Assembly (NCBI RefSeq): GCF_037201965.1
Contig: NZ_CP147518.1
Coordinates: 5,015,001 to 5,079,000, forward strand
Direction of reading: 5' to 3'
Length of the DNA stretch: 64,000 nt
DNA from: Spirosoma sp. SC4-14
GTDB lineage: Bacteria; Bacteroidota; Bacteroidia; Cytophagales; Spirosomataceae
Both the position numbers and the translations under genes were made by a program. Below are positions 51,965 to 61,372 of this stretch, one piece after another. Every line of letters begins with the position of its first letter. Position 1 is the first letter of the stretch. Below the pieces are notes generated by a model. The model was not told the origin of the DNA. It worked only from the letters and a program-made list of their open reading frames with translations, and ran no database searches.

Positions 51965-53248
51965 ATGCAGGTAAATAAATTAGTGAACTGTTTGCTGTTA
52001 GCAGGCAGTTTAAGCCTTTCGGCCTCGGGGCAAAGTACGCTAACACTACGACAGGCTTTACAACAGGTCCGCACGAATAGTCCGGCGTTGCGTGTCGAAC
52101 GCATGAACATAAACGTAGCTCAGGCCGATCAGACAACGGCTAACCTACGCCCAAATCCTGTTCTGAACAATCAGACCTTATTTCAGTTGACTCCAACCCC
52201 AGGAGCCGAAGCCGTTGGCCCCTTCAGTCGGCAGCGACGACAATTCTGGCTACAGGCCACCAAAGAATTCGACATCTACAATAAACGTTCGTATCGCAAT
52301 CGGTTTGCCGAAGCTAATACCAATCTGGCAACGCAAAGCGTAACCGAAACTGAGCGCAATCTGCTATTCGATGCAGCTAATCGGTTTCTGGATGCCTGGT
52401 ATGCCCGTGTTCAGCTTACGTTGCTGCAACGGGCGAAAGCCAATGTCGATACGCTGGTACAGTTGAATCAGGTACGGCTGAAAAACCTCGTAATCAGCAC
52501 AACCGATCTTACGCGAACGCAACTCATTTCGGACCAGTATGATATTCAGACCCGAACGGCCCGGCAGGATTTACGGAATCGGATAAACGAACTAAAATTA
52601 GTGTTGGGAACTACGGATAGCATCAACGTAGCTATTAACGACTCGGCCGTTAGTCCTAATGTCATGCACCCACTGGATTTTTTTCCAAACATCACGGTTA
52701 GTGCCGATAGCCTGCTCCGATTAGCTACCACTACCCGGTCCGATGTACGGGTAGCCGCAGCAAGTCAGGAAGCAGCTCGTCGGAATCTGGATTTACAACA
52801 GATTTCGGCCAAACCCCGCAACGAAGCGGGGCTTATCTGGAACCCTCAGAATGCGATACCCTATGCCGGAGTTTTCCTAACGCTTGAATTGCCGGTCTAT
52901 AACCGCAACCAGGGCGAGATTCAGAAAGCGCGCGTATTGCAGGAACAGACAGGTCAGGCAGCAGTTCTGCTACAGGCCCGCATCCGGTCGGAAGTCGAAA
53001 CAGCTTACCAATCGTTCGTAACGAGTCGGCAGAATATTGATCGCTATGCGTCTATCCGGCGCGATGCCGATCAGGTGCTGGCTTCGGTGCGCTATGCCTA
53101 CCTGCGTGGGGCCACAACGCTCATCGACCTGCTCGAAGCGCAGCGTTCCTGGTTCGACACCCAAACCTCCTATTACCAAACCCTGTATACGTATCGCCAG
53201 AATTACGTCCGTCTGCTTTATGCAACTGGTGCTATCAACTCCTACTAA
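51965..53248 (+). CDS. TolC-family outer membrane channel of a metal efflux system
   Basis: 427 residues with a signal peptide (LLLAGSLSLSASGQ). It has the paired helical hairpins of the outer-membrane-efflux-protein family: TLRQALQQVRTNSPALRVER, and a second half with SDVRVAAASQEAARRNLDLQ, NRNQGEIQKARVLQEQT and YLRGATTLIDLLEAQRSW. It is the first gene of a CzcCBA-type operon; the adaptor gene starts two bases after the stop. The TolC-like trimer would span the outer membrane. Confidence 0.92.
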   Translation: MQVNKLVNCLLLAGSLSLSASGQSTLTLRQALQQVRTNSPALRVERMNINVAQADQTTANLRPNPVLNNQTLFQLTPTPGAEAVGPFSRQRRQFWLQATKEFDIYNKRSYRNRFAEANTNLATQSVTETERNLLFDAANRFLDAWYARVQLTLLQRAKANVDTLVQLNQVRLKNLVISTTDLTRTQLISDQYDIQTRTARQDLRNRINELKLVLGTTDSINVAINDSAVSPNVMHPLDFFPNITVSADSLLRLATTTRSDVRVAAASQEAARRNLDLQQISAKPRNEAGLIWNPQNAIPYAGVFLTLELPVYNRNQGEIQKARVLQEQTGQAAVLLQARIRSEVETAYQSFVTSRQNIDRYASIRRDADQVLASVRYAYLRGATTLIDLLEAQRSWFDTQTSYYQTLYTYRQNYVRLLYATGAINSY

Positions 53249-53250
53249 TC

Positions 53251-54210
53251 ATGAAACTTGCCTATTCATTAGCTCTTCTGGCCTTATTGGCTTTTGGCTG
53301 TAAAGAAAAAACCAGGCCCGTTGTTCGGGCAGTTCCACGGCCTACAGTTAGCACCGATGGCCTTCGCATCACATTTCCGAACCCGGCCATGATTAGTTCA
53401 TTTACCACCCAGCCTACGCAGACGGAGGTCATTCGAACCGATTTTGCAGCTCCGGGTCATGTAGCGGCTATGGTGTTGAAATCAAGCGAAAATCCGGCAG
53501 AACGACTGGTCCTCTTCGATGATCCTGGCCTTTCGAATAACTATACGGCCATATTGCAGCACCGAATCAATATCCAGACGGAGCGCGGCAACCTGGACCG
53601 GGTGAAGGATTTGCAGGCGCATGGAGCCGCATCGGGCAAAGAAGTGATTGAAGCCCAAACCCAGTTAGCCAACGAAGAAGCCGCCATTATTTCGGACGAA
53701 GCAACGCTCAAACTCGCAGGTTTCGACCCCGAAGAATTGCGTCGTGCCCGACCTAATACCATTCTGGTGGTTTGCGAAATTCCCGAAAACCAGTTTGGTA
53801 TGATCACAAAAGGGCTGCCCTGTACACTCAATTTCACCTCCTTTCCCAATGAACGGTTTGCGGGCCGGATCGACAATGTGAACGATTACGTCGACAATAC
53901 AACCCGCCAGATCAAACTCCGCATATCGGTACCAAACCCCGACGGTCGGCTGAAAGCAGGTATGTTTGCTACCGCAAGTTTTGGTGTGGTTGAAGGGAAG
54001 TTCATGACCGTTTCGCGGAATGCGGTCGTTACGGTGCAGGGGCGCGACTATGTTTTTGTTAAAACCGGCCCATTGACCATCGAGCGCCGACCCGTACAGC
54101 TCGGACAACAGCGGGACGACCGCATTGTGGTACTCAGTGGCCTTAAAGAAAATGACCCCGTAACGGTAGCTAATACGCTACAATTGAAAGGCTTAAGCTT
54201 TGGCTATTAG
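53251..54210 (+). CDS. RND efflux periplasmic adaptor lipoprotein
   Basis: 319 residues. The lipoprotein signal ends LLALLAFGC (Cys17). HlyD-like order: a strand region, a short coiled hairpin (HRINIQTERGNLDRVKDLQA, then EVIEAQTQLANEEAAIISDE), beta-barrel strands (NTILVVCEIPENQFGMITKG) and a membrane-proximal domain (VTVQGRDYVFVKTG, LSGLKENDPV). It links the RND pump with the TolC protein. It is the middle gene of the operon, and the start lies two bases after the preceding stop. Confidence 0.9.
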   Translation: MKLAYSLALLALLAFGCKEKTRPVVRAVPRPTVSTDGLRITFPNPAMISSFTTQPTQTEVIRTDFAAPGHVAAMVLKSSENPAERLVLFDDPGLSNNYTAILQHRINIQTERGNLDRVKDLQAHGAASGKEVIEAQTQLANEEAAIISDEATLKLAGFDPEELRRARPNTILVVCEIPENQFGMITKGLPCTLNFTSFPNERFAGRIDNVNDYVDNTTRQIKLRISVPNPDGRLKAGMFATASFGVVEGKFMTVSRNAVVTVQGRDYVFVKTGPLTIERRPVQLGQQRDDRIVVLSGLKENDPVTVANTLQLKGLSFGY

Positions 54211-54248
54211 ACGTTTGACTTAATCTCCGGCGTCTGACGCTTGTCTGT

Positions 54249-57200
54249 ATGATTCAGAAATTAATCACATTTTCGCTTAAAAATCGCTGGCTTGTTGTTG
54301 GTCTGGCCATTGTTGTCATGGGCCTGGGGCTCTGGTGCTTCAAACTGCTCAAGATTGAAGCCTATCCCGATATTGCCGACACCAACGTCATTGTTATTGC
54401 CAAATATGACGGGCGAGCCGCTGAGGAGGTCGAACAACAGGTAACCATACCCATTGAACGGGTGCTAAACAACGTACCGCATGTAACCGATCGACGGTCG
54501 CGAACCATTTTTGGTTTATCGGTCGTACAGCTCAATTTCGACGAGACCGTAACGGATTATTTTGCCCGTCAGCAAATTATCGAACGACTGAGCAGCGCAC
54601 AACTTCCGGCGGGTGTCGTCCCCGAACTGGCACCGCTCACAACAGCCGTGGGCGAAATTTACCGATACGTGATCGAAGCGCCCCTTAGCATGACGCCCAT
54701 GCAACTGCGCGATTTGCAGGACTGGACCATTATTCCGCAACTTTTACAGGTGCCGGGCCTGGCCGACGTAACCACATTCGGTGGACCAATCAAGCAATTT
54801 CAGGTAATTCCCGACCCGGCCAAACTTCGGAAGTTCGACCTTACGTTGCAGGATGTCATTCAGGCCGTACAGGACAACAACCAGAACACGGGTGGTAATA
54901 TCATTGCGCGGGGAGGCCAGGGGTTTGCGGTTCGGGGGCTGGGAGCGCTGAAAACGCCGGAAGACGTTCAGAATATCGTTCTGAAAGCTAACGAAGGAGT
55001 TCCGGTACTTATCCGCGATGTTGCCAGTGTTGAAATCAATCCTCCTTCTCCTTCGGGTATTCTGGGCTACCGAATTCCCGACGAAAAGCTCGATGCCGTT
55101 GGAGCAACCGAGGGAATTGTGCTCCTCCGGCGGGGCGAAAACCCAAGTGAAGTACTGGAGTTGCTGAAAGCTAAAATTGCCGACCTCGAAGCCCGCGAGC
55201 TTCCCAAGGGTGTTCATCTGCGGGTTCTCTACGACCGGGGCTTCCTCATCAATCACTCGCTCGAAACGGTTGCCCATACCCTTATTGAAGGTATATCGAT
55301 TGTTGTCATTTTGCTGGTTCTATTCCTGGGCAGCCTGCGGGCGGCTCTGGTCGTTACGGTTACGATTCCGTTTTCTTTGCTGTTTGCCTTCATTCTGATG
55401 AAACTGGTGGGCATCCCGGCCAACCTGCTGTCGCTCGGCGCTATTGACTTTGGCATTATTGTCGATGGTGCCAGCGTGATGGCCGAACACCTGATTCGAA
55501 AATACCGATCATCGGGGCCGGGCGACCGGAATCAGGGGATTGTGAACGTTACGATCCATTCGGCAGGCGAAGTAGCGCGGGAAATTTTCTTCTCGGTCAC
55601 GATCATTATCCTGGCCTATATGCCTATTCTGCTTATGCAACGGGTTGAAGGCAAGCTGTTCAGTCCAATGGCACTAACGCTGTCTTTTGCCGTTATCGGA
55701 TCGCTTCTCTGCGCCCTGACAGTCATTCCGGTTCTGATATCATTTGCTTTCCGCAAAGCCCTGGCTCCCGATGGCAAGCCTCTCAAAGAGCACAAAAACC
55801 TACTCTTATCGCCCCTCGAAAAAGGCTATCAATGGCTCCTGCGGTCGGTGCTGTTCCGTAGTCCGCGTCTGGTAGTTGGCGTTGGATTGGCGATAGTTCT
55901 CGTTTTGATTGGCTTCGGCGCAAAGCTCGGCACTGAATTTTTACCCGAATTGGACGAAGGTTCGATTTTTATGCGGGCATTCATGCCATCGGGTATCACA
56001 ATTCAGGAGAACGCCAAAATTGCACCTAAAATCCGCGACATTATTGCTAAATACAAACCGGTCAGTTTTGTCATTACGCAATCGGGACGCAACGACGATG
56101 GGACTGACCCGTTTCCATCCGACCGCACCGAAATCCTGATTGGTCTGAAAGATTACAGTACCTGGTCTGATAGCATTTCCAAAAAAGAAATGATTCGGCT
56201 CATGCAAAACGACCTTCAGGAAGCCTTTCCCGGAGCGTTCTTTTCGTCGGGCCAGCCGATCATCGATCAGGTTATGGAAATTGTGACGGGTAGCGCGGCC
56301 GACCTCGCCATTTCTATTGTAGGTAACGATTTGACGCTGATGCGCGAAAAAGCCGACAGTATTGCGGCACTGGTACGTGGCATGAACGGTGCCGTATCGG
56401 TAAACATCGAACAGGAAGGGCCACAGGACCAGTTAGCCATTCGGATCAATCGCCCGGCTGCGGCCCGATACGGTATCAACGTGGCCGAAATTGAGAATAT
56501 GATCGAAGCCGCTATTGGTGGCAAAGCCATTGGTTCAATTTATGACGAAGCCAAGCGCTACGACATTGTAGTACGTTTCACGCCCGAAAGTCGCGGCAGT
56601 ATCGACGCCATTCGACAACTACAGGTACCATCGGCGTCGGGAGCACTGATCCCAATGAGCGAACTGGCCGACATCCGCTATGTACAGGGCCAAACGAACA
56701 TTTATCGAATTAATGGCAAACGAATGGTGACGGTCCGAACCAATATTAGAGGGCGCGATCAGGGTGGATTTGTGAAGGAGATCAGCCGCAAAGTTCGTCA
56801 GCACGTCAAAATTCCGGAAGGCTACAGCGTTATTTATGGCGGTCAGTACGAAAACCTTGAACGGGCAGGCGGCCAGTTAGTCATCTCGATTCCGCTGACT
56901 ATTGTGGTTGTGTTTCTGTTCTTGTTCATGCTCTACGGCAATGTCCGCGATACACTGCTGACGCTGACCTGCCTGCTCTTTGCCCTGGCGGGCGGTATCG
57001 GGTCGTTGCTGCTGCGAGGTTATAATTTCAATGTTTCGGCGGGGGTAGGGTTCGTGTCTATCTTTGGTATTTCGGTAATGGCGGGTGTATTGCTGGTGTC
57101 GGCTCTGAACCGAAATCTGCTGGTTAGTTCAAAACCGCTACTCGACATTACGATCGAAACGGCTCAGGAGCAATTTCGGGCTATTATGGCCATTATGGTT

Positions 57201-57431
57201 GTGGCAATCATTGGCCTGGTACCGGCAGCCATATCAAGTGGCATTGGTTCCGACGTACAGCGTCCACTGGCAACGGTGATCATTGGCGGATTAACGACTA
57301 CTCTATTCTTTACTCCGCTTATTATACCGCCGTTGTTTTACCTCGTCAATCGAAACCGACCCAGACCCACGCCACTAGACTCAACGGGGAAGCACTTGCC
57401 ACAACCTATCGAAGAAGGAACCGAAATTTAA
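54249..57431 (+). CDS. CzcA/CusA-type heavy-metal RND efflux pump
   Basis: 1060 residues with 12 predicted membrane helices and two large periplasmic loops. CzcA-type features are VVGLAIVVMGLGLWCFKLLK at the first helix, the DxxxD-type proton relay in GAIDFGIIVDGASVMAEHL (helix 4), and FLPELDEGSIFMRAFMPSGI in the second half. The metal cannot be assigned; neither the Cus Met-rich site nor a metal-responsive regulator is obvious nearby. It is the last gene of the operon and is followed at once by a 28-bp-arm hairpin. Confidence 0.93.
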   Translation: MIQKLITFSLKNRWLVVGLAIVVMGLGLWCFKLLKIEAYPDIADTNVIVIAKYDGRAAEEVEQQVTIPIERVLNNVPHVTDRRSRTIFGLSVVQLNFDETVTDYFARQQIIERLSSAQLPAGVVPELAPLTTAVGEIYRYVIEAPLSMTPMQLRDLQDWTIIPQLLQVPGLADVTTFGGPIKQFQVIPDPAKLRKFDLTLQDVIQAVQDNNQNTGGNIIARGGQGFAVRGLGALKTPEDVQNIVLKANEGVPVLIRDVASVEINPPSPSGILGYRIPDEKLDAVGATEGIVLLRRGENPSEVLELLKAKIADLEARELPKGVHLRVLYDRGFLINHSLETVAHTLIEGISIVVILLVLFLGSLRAALVVTVTIPFSLLFAFILMKLVGIPANLLSLGAIDFGIIVDGASVMAEHLIRKYRSSGPGDRNQGIVNVTIHSAGEVAREIFFSVTIIILAYMPILLMQRVEGKLFSPMALTLSFAVIGSLLCALTVIPVLISFAFRKALAPDGKPLKEHKNLLLSPLEKGYQWLLRSVLFRSPRLVVGVGLAIVLVLIGFGAKLGTEFLPELDEGSIFMRAFMPSGITIQENAKIAPKIRDIIAKYKPVSFVITQSGRNDDGTDPFPSDRTEILIGLKDYSTWSDSISKKEMIRLMQNDLQEAFPGAFFSSGQPIIDQVMEIVTGSAADLAISIVGNDLTLMREKADSIAALVRGMNGAVSVNIEQEGPQDQLAIRINRPAAARYGINVAEIENMIEAAIGGKAIGSIYDEAKRYDIVVRFTPESRGSIDAIRQLQVPSASGALIPMSELADIRYVQGQTNIYRINGKRMVTVRTNIRGRDQGGFVKEISRKVRQHVKIPEGYSVIYGGQYENLERAGGQLVISIPLTIVVVFLFLFMLYGNVRDTLLTLTCLLFALAGGIGSLLLRGYNFNVSAGVGFVSIFGISVMAGVLLVSALNRNLLVSSKPLLDITIETAQEQFRAIMAIMVVAIIGLVPAAISSGIGSDVQRPLATVIIGGLTTTLFFTPLIIPPLFYLVNRNRPRPTPLDSTGKHLPQPIEEGTEI

Positions 57432-57489
57432 CCCTCAAAATAGCACGGCCGCTTACAGATTCTGTAAGCGGCCGTGCTATTTTGAGGGT
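57431..57489. terminator. Perfect 28-bp-arm hairpin after the efflux operon
   Basis: Arms 57431-57458 and 57462-57489 are exact complements around a 3-base loop. The first arm starts on the last base of the pump stop codon. No T tract follows directly. Confidence 0.8.
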
Positions 57490-57522
57490 GGCGGTTGCCG
57501 CCATCCATTCTATCACTCCTTA

Positions 57523-57729
57523 TTACTTCACTGAATCTGGAATAGCAATTTTAGCAGAGTCAGTAATAATTTCAGCGCTATCGCCACTAACAATCGTTTC
57601 ACTTTCAACTACAGTAGCCGTATCGGTTGTAGCAGCAGTTTCTTCTGTTTCACTTTTCTTAGATTGGCAAGCAACGGCAAACGAAAGCATAGCGGCAAAA
57701 AAGAGAGCGCCTTTGATCGTATTTTTCAT
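57523..57729 (-). CDS. Small lipoprotein with Thr/Glu-rich tail
   Basis: 68 residues. MKNTIKGALFFAAMLSFAVA precedes the lipobox Cys21. The rest is disordered (KKSETEETAATTDTATVVES and an Asp/Ser/Ile tail). It shares a CQSKK/TADT-like opening with the GH43 lipoprotein at 61373, perhaps a common export head. Function unknown. It faces the efflux operon. Confidence 0.7.
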   Translation of the reverse strand: MKNTIKGALFFAAMLSFAVACQSKKSETEETAATTDTATVVESETIVSGDSAEIITDSAKIAIPDSVK

Positions 57730-57865
57730 GGTATTGTACAGTAAATATTGGTTTTACTGTTAATACTCTCCCAGTCAATAGGTAACCTTTGCTCTCGGCA
57801 TCAATTGTACTTTTTTAATTCAATTTTAAGAAAGCGTCGTTTAAAGCCGCACAGCAGAGTTGTTT

Positions 57866-58639
57866 TCATCCATGATGAAACAACTTACGTTTCAGTTTCT
57901 GCCAGCGTGTTGGTGGTTTTATAATAGCTAACCCTCCCCCAATAATTTCTTTCATCGGTGCAGGCTTATACAGCACAATAGTATTTAACTCAATTGATTT
58001 TGTTGCTGGCTCAAGAGTTATAGTAACCCTCTCCAAAATACGATGGGAGGCATGCATTTGAACAGGAAGCTCCTTGATGTTTTCCTTTACAACCGTCTGT
58101 AGCGTAAAAGCTCCAGTACTATCTGTTTTCGTGGCTCCGCCTATGGTCATCACATTGGCGTTATAAACAGGACTCAGGTTATTAACCGAGTCGGCAAGCA
58201 TAACCCGTCCTCTGATGATCAACTCCTTTGTTGGGTTAAGTTCGGCCCGGATTGGCAGATTTTTAACCGCCAACTCCAATAATACCGGACGTTGACTGGC
58301 CGGTTCGGTAGCCATTGTTTTTTTACCCTGATTTACTTGAGCCTGCGCAGATTGCCAACCCAACAACCCCATTGTCAGCAAACTAACCCAACGGCGCCAG
58401 ACTAAACCATAATTAGAACCGGGGGCAACCAGCAATCGATCAAGCTGTTCTTGTCGTAGACGTCCACAACTGGCTTCGGGCACTTTGTTAAGTAACCGCA
58501 CCAGTTCCTGGTCGGACAAATTGCTGTAATCCACAACCGTTTTCTGGCAACTGGCACAGAATCGTCCACGCTCGTTAGGCGGCATTTGGTCCCAGTTTTC
58601 GTGGCAGGGTTTCGGAATCTGAACAGTAAGGCTTCGCAT
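57866..58639 (-). CDS. Membrane protein with Cys-pair head and CarboxypepD_reg domain
   Basis: 257 residues. The N-terminal ~65 residues, starting LTVQIPKPCHENWDQMPPNE, carry Cys residues at PCHENW, FCASCQK and ASCGR, a motif known from Bacteroidota proteins. A membrane helix follows (VSLLTMGLLGWQSAQA, about 86-101), then an external CarboxypepD_reg-like beta domain (LIIRGRVMLAD...GAFTLQTVV) and a conserved C-terminal stretch (KRKLFHHG). The head is predicted cytoplasmic; metal binding through the cysteines is possible but unproven. Function unknown. Confidence 0.8.
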   Translation of the reverse strand: MRSLTVQIPKPCHENWDQMPPNERGRFCASCQKTVVDYSNLSDQELVRLLNKVPEASCGRLRQEQLDRLLVAPGSNYGLVWRRWVSLLTMGLLGWQSAQAQVNQGKKTMATEPASQRPVLLELAVKNLPIRAELNPTKELIIRGRVMLADSVNNLSPVYNANVMTIGGATKTDSTGAFTLQTVVKENIKELPVQMHASHRILERVTITLEPATKSIELNTIVLYKPAPMKEIIGGGLAIIKPPTRWQKLKRKLFHHG

Positions 58640-58758
58640 GTGGATCGGCTATAAACGTAACTTAGTTCTTACAACTAAATTATGCAATTCCCGTCATTCA
58701 ATGCTAGCTAACTTTTTATATTTTAGCTTTTTATACAACCTGATTTAGCAGTCCTCTC

Positions 58759-60033
58759 ATGAAAAAAATCGCTTTACTTCTTCTGTTAGGAAGCTACGGT
58801 GCATTTGCGCAGTCGCTCTCGAAACCCGAAAAAACGATTATTGGCACCGTACAGAAACAACTGCCGGAAACTGAAGCTTTTCTGGAAAAAGTTGTCAACA
58901 TCAATAGCGGCACACTCAACATCGAAGGCGTTCGTGCGGTAGGTAAACTGATGGCCGATGAACTGGACAAACTCGGTTTCAAAACCGAATGGGTAACCCT
59001 ACCCGATTCGCTAAACCGCGCCGGGCATCTGGTAGCAACGCGCCAGGGTAAAAAGGGTAAAAAACTATTTCTAATTGGCCATCTCGATACCGTTTTCGAG
59101 AAAGCATTGCCAATGGAGCCGTTCAGAAGACTTAATGATTCCACGGCGTCGGGTCAGGGCGTTAACGACATGAAGGGGGGCGATGTGCTCGTTATCGCGG
59201 CCCTTAAAGCACTGCATACAAACAAACTGCTCGACGACACATCGATCACGGTCTATTTCACCGGCGATGAAGAAAGTTCGGGTGGCCCCGAAAGTCGGCG
59301 CGATTTCATCGAACGCGCCAGACAATGCGACATTGCGCTGGCTTTCGAAACCGCGCAGGAGCTCAGCAGCGTAACCACCGGACGACGGGGAGCCAGCGGC
59401 TGGACCCTAAACGTAAAGGCTCGTTCGGGCCATTCATCCCGCGTATTTAGCGATCTGGGGTACGGTGCCATTTACGAAGCCGCCCGTATTCTGACCGAAT
59501 TTCGTCGGACACTTGGTCAGGAAAAATACCTAACCTTCAACCCCGGCCTGATTGTTGGCGGTTCAGAAGTACATTACGACGACAAAACTGCTAAGGCCGA
59601 AACCGTTGGCAAAACAAACATTGTGGCAGGTACGGCACTCGTAAAAGGCGATTTACGATTCCTGACCGAAACGCAAAAAGAAAACGCCCGCGCCAAAATG
59701 CGCGAAATTGTCGATAAAAGTTTACCATTGACCAAAGCCACCATTTCCTTTACCGACGGCATACCGGGCATGGAACCAACAGCGGCTAACGATGAACTGC
59801 GCAAACAAGTCGATAAACTGAGCCAGGATATGGGTTTAGGTCCCGTAGAGGCATTTGATCCGGGCGCACGCGGTGCGGGCGACGTTTCATTTGTAGCCCA
59901 GTATATGCCTTGTCTCGATGGGCTGGGTGCATCGGGAAAAGGCGCACACAGTATTGAAGAAACCATGAATCTCAAAGAATACCCGCTCCTGATTCAGCGT
60001 ACCGCCTTATTCATTTACCGTTTGACGAGGTAA
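58759..60033 (+). CDS. Exported M20 family metallopeptidase (carboxypeptidase G2-like)
   Basis: 424 residues with a signal peptide (IALLLLLGSYGAFAQ). Zinc-site motifs are LIGHLDTVFE (His, Asp), GVNDMKGGDVLV (Asp), FTGDEESSGG (catalytic Glu), ALAFETAQ (Glu) and GKGAHSIEETMN (His) near the C-terminus. The dimerisation lid lies between about 205 and 310. The order matches the glutamate carboxypeptidase branch, which removes C-terminal acidic residues. It acts in the periplasm or outside. Confidence 0.93.
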   Translation: MKKIALLLLLGSYGAFAQSLSKPEKTIIGTVQKQLPETEAFLEKVVNINSGTLNIEGVRAVGKLMADELDKLGFKTEWVTLPDSLNRAGHLVATRQGKKGKKLFLIGHLDTVFEKALPMEPFRRLNDSTASGQGVNDMKGGDVLVIAALKALHTNKLLDDTSITVYFTGDEESSGGPESRRDFIERARQCDIALAFETAQELSSVTTGRRGASGWTLNVKARSGHSSRVFSDLGYGAIYEAARILTEFRRTLGQEKYLTFNPGLIVGGSEVHYDDKTAKAETVGKTNIVAGTALVKGDLRFLTETQKENARAKMREIVDKSLPLTKATISFTDGIPGMEPTAANDELRKQVDKLSQDMGLGPVEAFDPGARGAGDVSFVAQYMPCLDGLGASGKGAHSIEETMNLKEYPLLIQRTALFIYRLTR

Positions 60034-60120
60034 ACTAGTTTATCGTTTATGGGGTATGGTTGCTCCGCCTGTTCTGAACCTAAATCAGTGGAGCAACTAT
60101 AAACTATAAACCATCCCCCC
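60034..60120. repeat. GTTTATA-type inverted repeat filling the gap before the acyltransferase-like gene
   Basis: The left arm (60034-60066) begins after the peptidase stop and contains GTTTATCGTTTATGGGG and GTTGCTCC. The right arm (60090-60120) carries GGAGCAAC, then CTATAAACTATAAACC and a C run. GTTGCTCC/GGAGCAAC is a perfect 8-bp stem; the rest pairs with offsets. The ATG is at 60130. Same stop-to-start architecture as the GAGTGAA repeats, with a different unit. Confidence 0.75.
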
Positions 60121-60129
60121 CCTCTCCTT

Positions 60130-61290
60130 ATGAACCGAATAACGACAATTGATGTAACACGTGGACTCGTGATGGTCATTATGGCACTAGACCATATCCG
60201 CGACTTGCTTCACCAGCCTGCTCTCACTCAGAATCCAACCGATCTGGCTACCACTACCGCGCCTATATTTCTGACGCGCTGGATAACGCACCTGTGCGCG
60301 CCAACATTCGTGTTTCTGTCGGGCATGTCGGCCTATTTGTCGCTAAAAAAAGGGCATAATTCGGCCGAAGCACGTCGTTTTTTGCTAAAACGAGGGTTGG
60401 TTCTGATCATTCTGGAACTCACAATCGTCAACTTTGCCTTCTGGTTCGATCTTCAGTTCAGGAGTATGTTGTTGCAGGTTATCTATGCCATTGGGGGCGG
60501 ACTGGTAATCCTGTCGCTTCTGGCGCGGCTACCCGCCAGAACGATAGGTATTATCGGGCTGGTCATTATTTTCGGTCATAACCTGCTTCAGCTTGTTCCG
60601 CCGATTACGAATCCCACTGGTCGGTTGATTAGCTCGTTGCTGTTTCAGGTCAATTTTTTTCAGCTAACGCCGGGTTTTGCACTGCTGGTAGGCTACCCAC
60701 TGATTCCGTGGCTGGGCATTCTGCTGGTTGGGTATGGTTGCGGTAAGCTGATGGAGCGACCGATTGAGGTTCGAAAACCGTTACTTTTCTGGCTTGCGGT
60801 AAGCTCATTAAGCTTATTCGTCGTGCTTCGCTTTATCAACATCTACGGCGATCCGGTACCCTGGTCGGTTCAGAAAAGCCCATTATTTTCGGTGCTGTCG
60901 TTCCTTAATGTAACAAAGTATCCCCCCTCGCTGCAATACGATTTATTGATGCTCGGAATTGCCCTGAAATTTCTTTGGCTTGCCGACGGAGTAGACAACT
61001 GGCTCACCCGCATTCTTACCGTCTATGGAAAAGTACCGATGTTCTACTACATCATTCACTGGTATTCTGTCCACCTGCTGATGATTGCCATGGTATTGCT
61101 ACAGGGCTATAGCTGGAATGACATACAGGCTGGCACCCTGAGTTTTGGACGGCCAGAGAAGGCTGGTGTTGATCTCGTAACTGTTTATCTGATCTGGTTT
61201 GGCCTGATTGTGGCCCTATACCCGTTGTGCCGTTGGTATGGCCGCTACAAATCGGCCCATCCGGAAAACGGTTTACTTCGATATATCTAA
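60130..61290 (+). CDS. DUF1624/heparan-alpha-glucosaminide N-acetyltransferase-like membrane protein
   Basis: 386 residues, about ten membrane helices. The start TTIDVTRGLVMVIMALDHIR contains the family RGxxMxxMxxDH-like motif with the His assumed to take part in acyl transfer, and HLCAPTFVFLSGMSAYLSLK follows. The C-terminal half has VYGKVPMFYYIIHWYSVHLL. The family moves acetyl groups from cytoplasmic acetyl-CoA to an outside acceptor (known for the human enzyme); bacterial acceptors are mostly unknown. Confidence 0.88.
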   Translation: MNRITTIDVTRGLVMVIMALDHIRDLLHQPALTQNPTDLATTTAPIFLTRWITHLCAPTFVFLSGMSAYLSLKKGHNSAEARRFLLKRGLVLIILELTIVNFAFWFDLQFRSMLLQVIYAIGGGLVILSLLARLPARTIGIIGLVIIFGHNLLQLVPPITNPTGRLISSLLFQVNFFQLTPGFALLVGYPLIPWLGILLVGYGCGKLMERPIEVRKPLLFWLAVSSLSLFVVLRFINIYGDPVPWSVQKSPLFSVLSFLNVTKYPPSLQYDLLMLGIALKFLWLADGVDNWLTRILTVYGKVPMFYYIIHWYSVHLLMIAMVLLQGYSWNDIQAGTLSFGRPEKAGVDLVTVYLIWFGLIVALYPLCRWYGRYKSAHPENGLLRYI

Positions 61291-61294
61291 TGTA

Positions 61295-61362
61295 GTTTTT
61301 TCGACAGGATTAACAGGATGATTATTTATTATTAGATCATCCTGTCCATCCTGTCGAAAAAC
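61295..61362. repeat. ATCCTGT-type inverted repeat between convergent genes
   Basis: Arms 61295-61322 and 61336-61362 contain CGACAGGAT(TA/GG)ACAGGATGAT and differ at two positions plus one T. They lie between the acyltransferase-like gene and the convergent GH43 gene and may terminate both. The unit resembles the ATCCTGTTAATCCTGT simple repeats I know from several bacterial genomes. Confidence 0.75.
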
Positions 61363-61372
61363 AATCTGTCGC

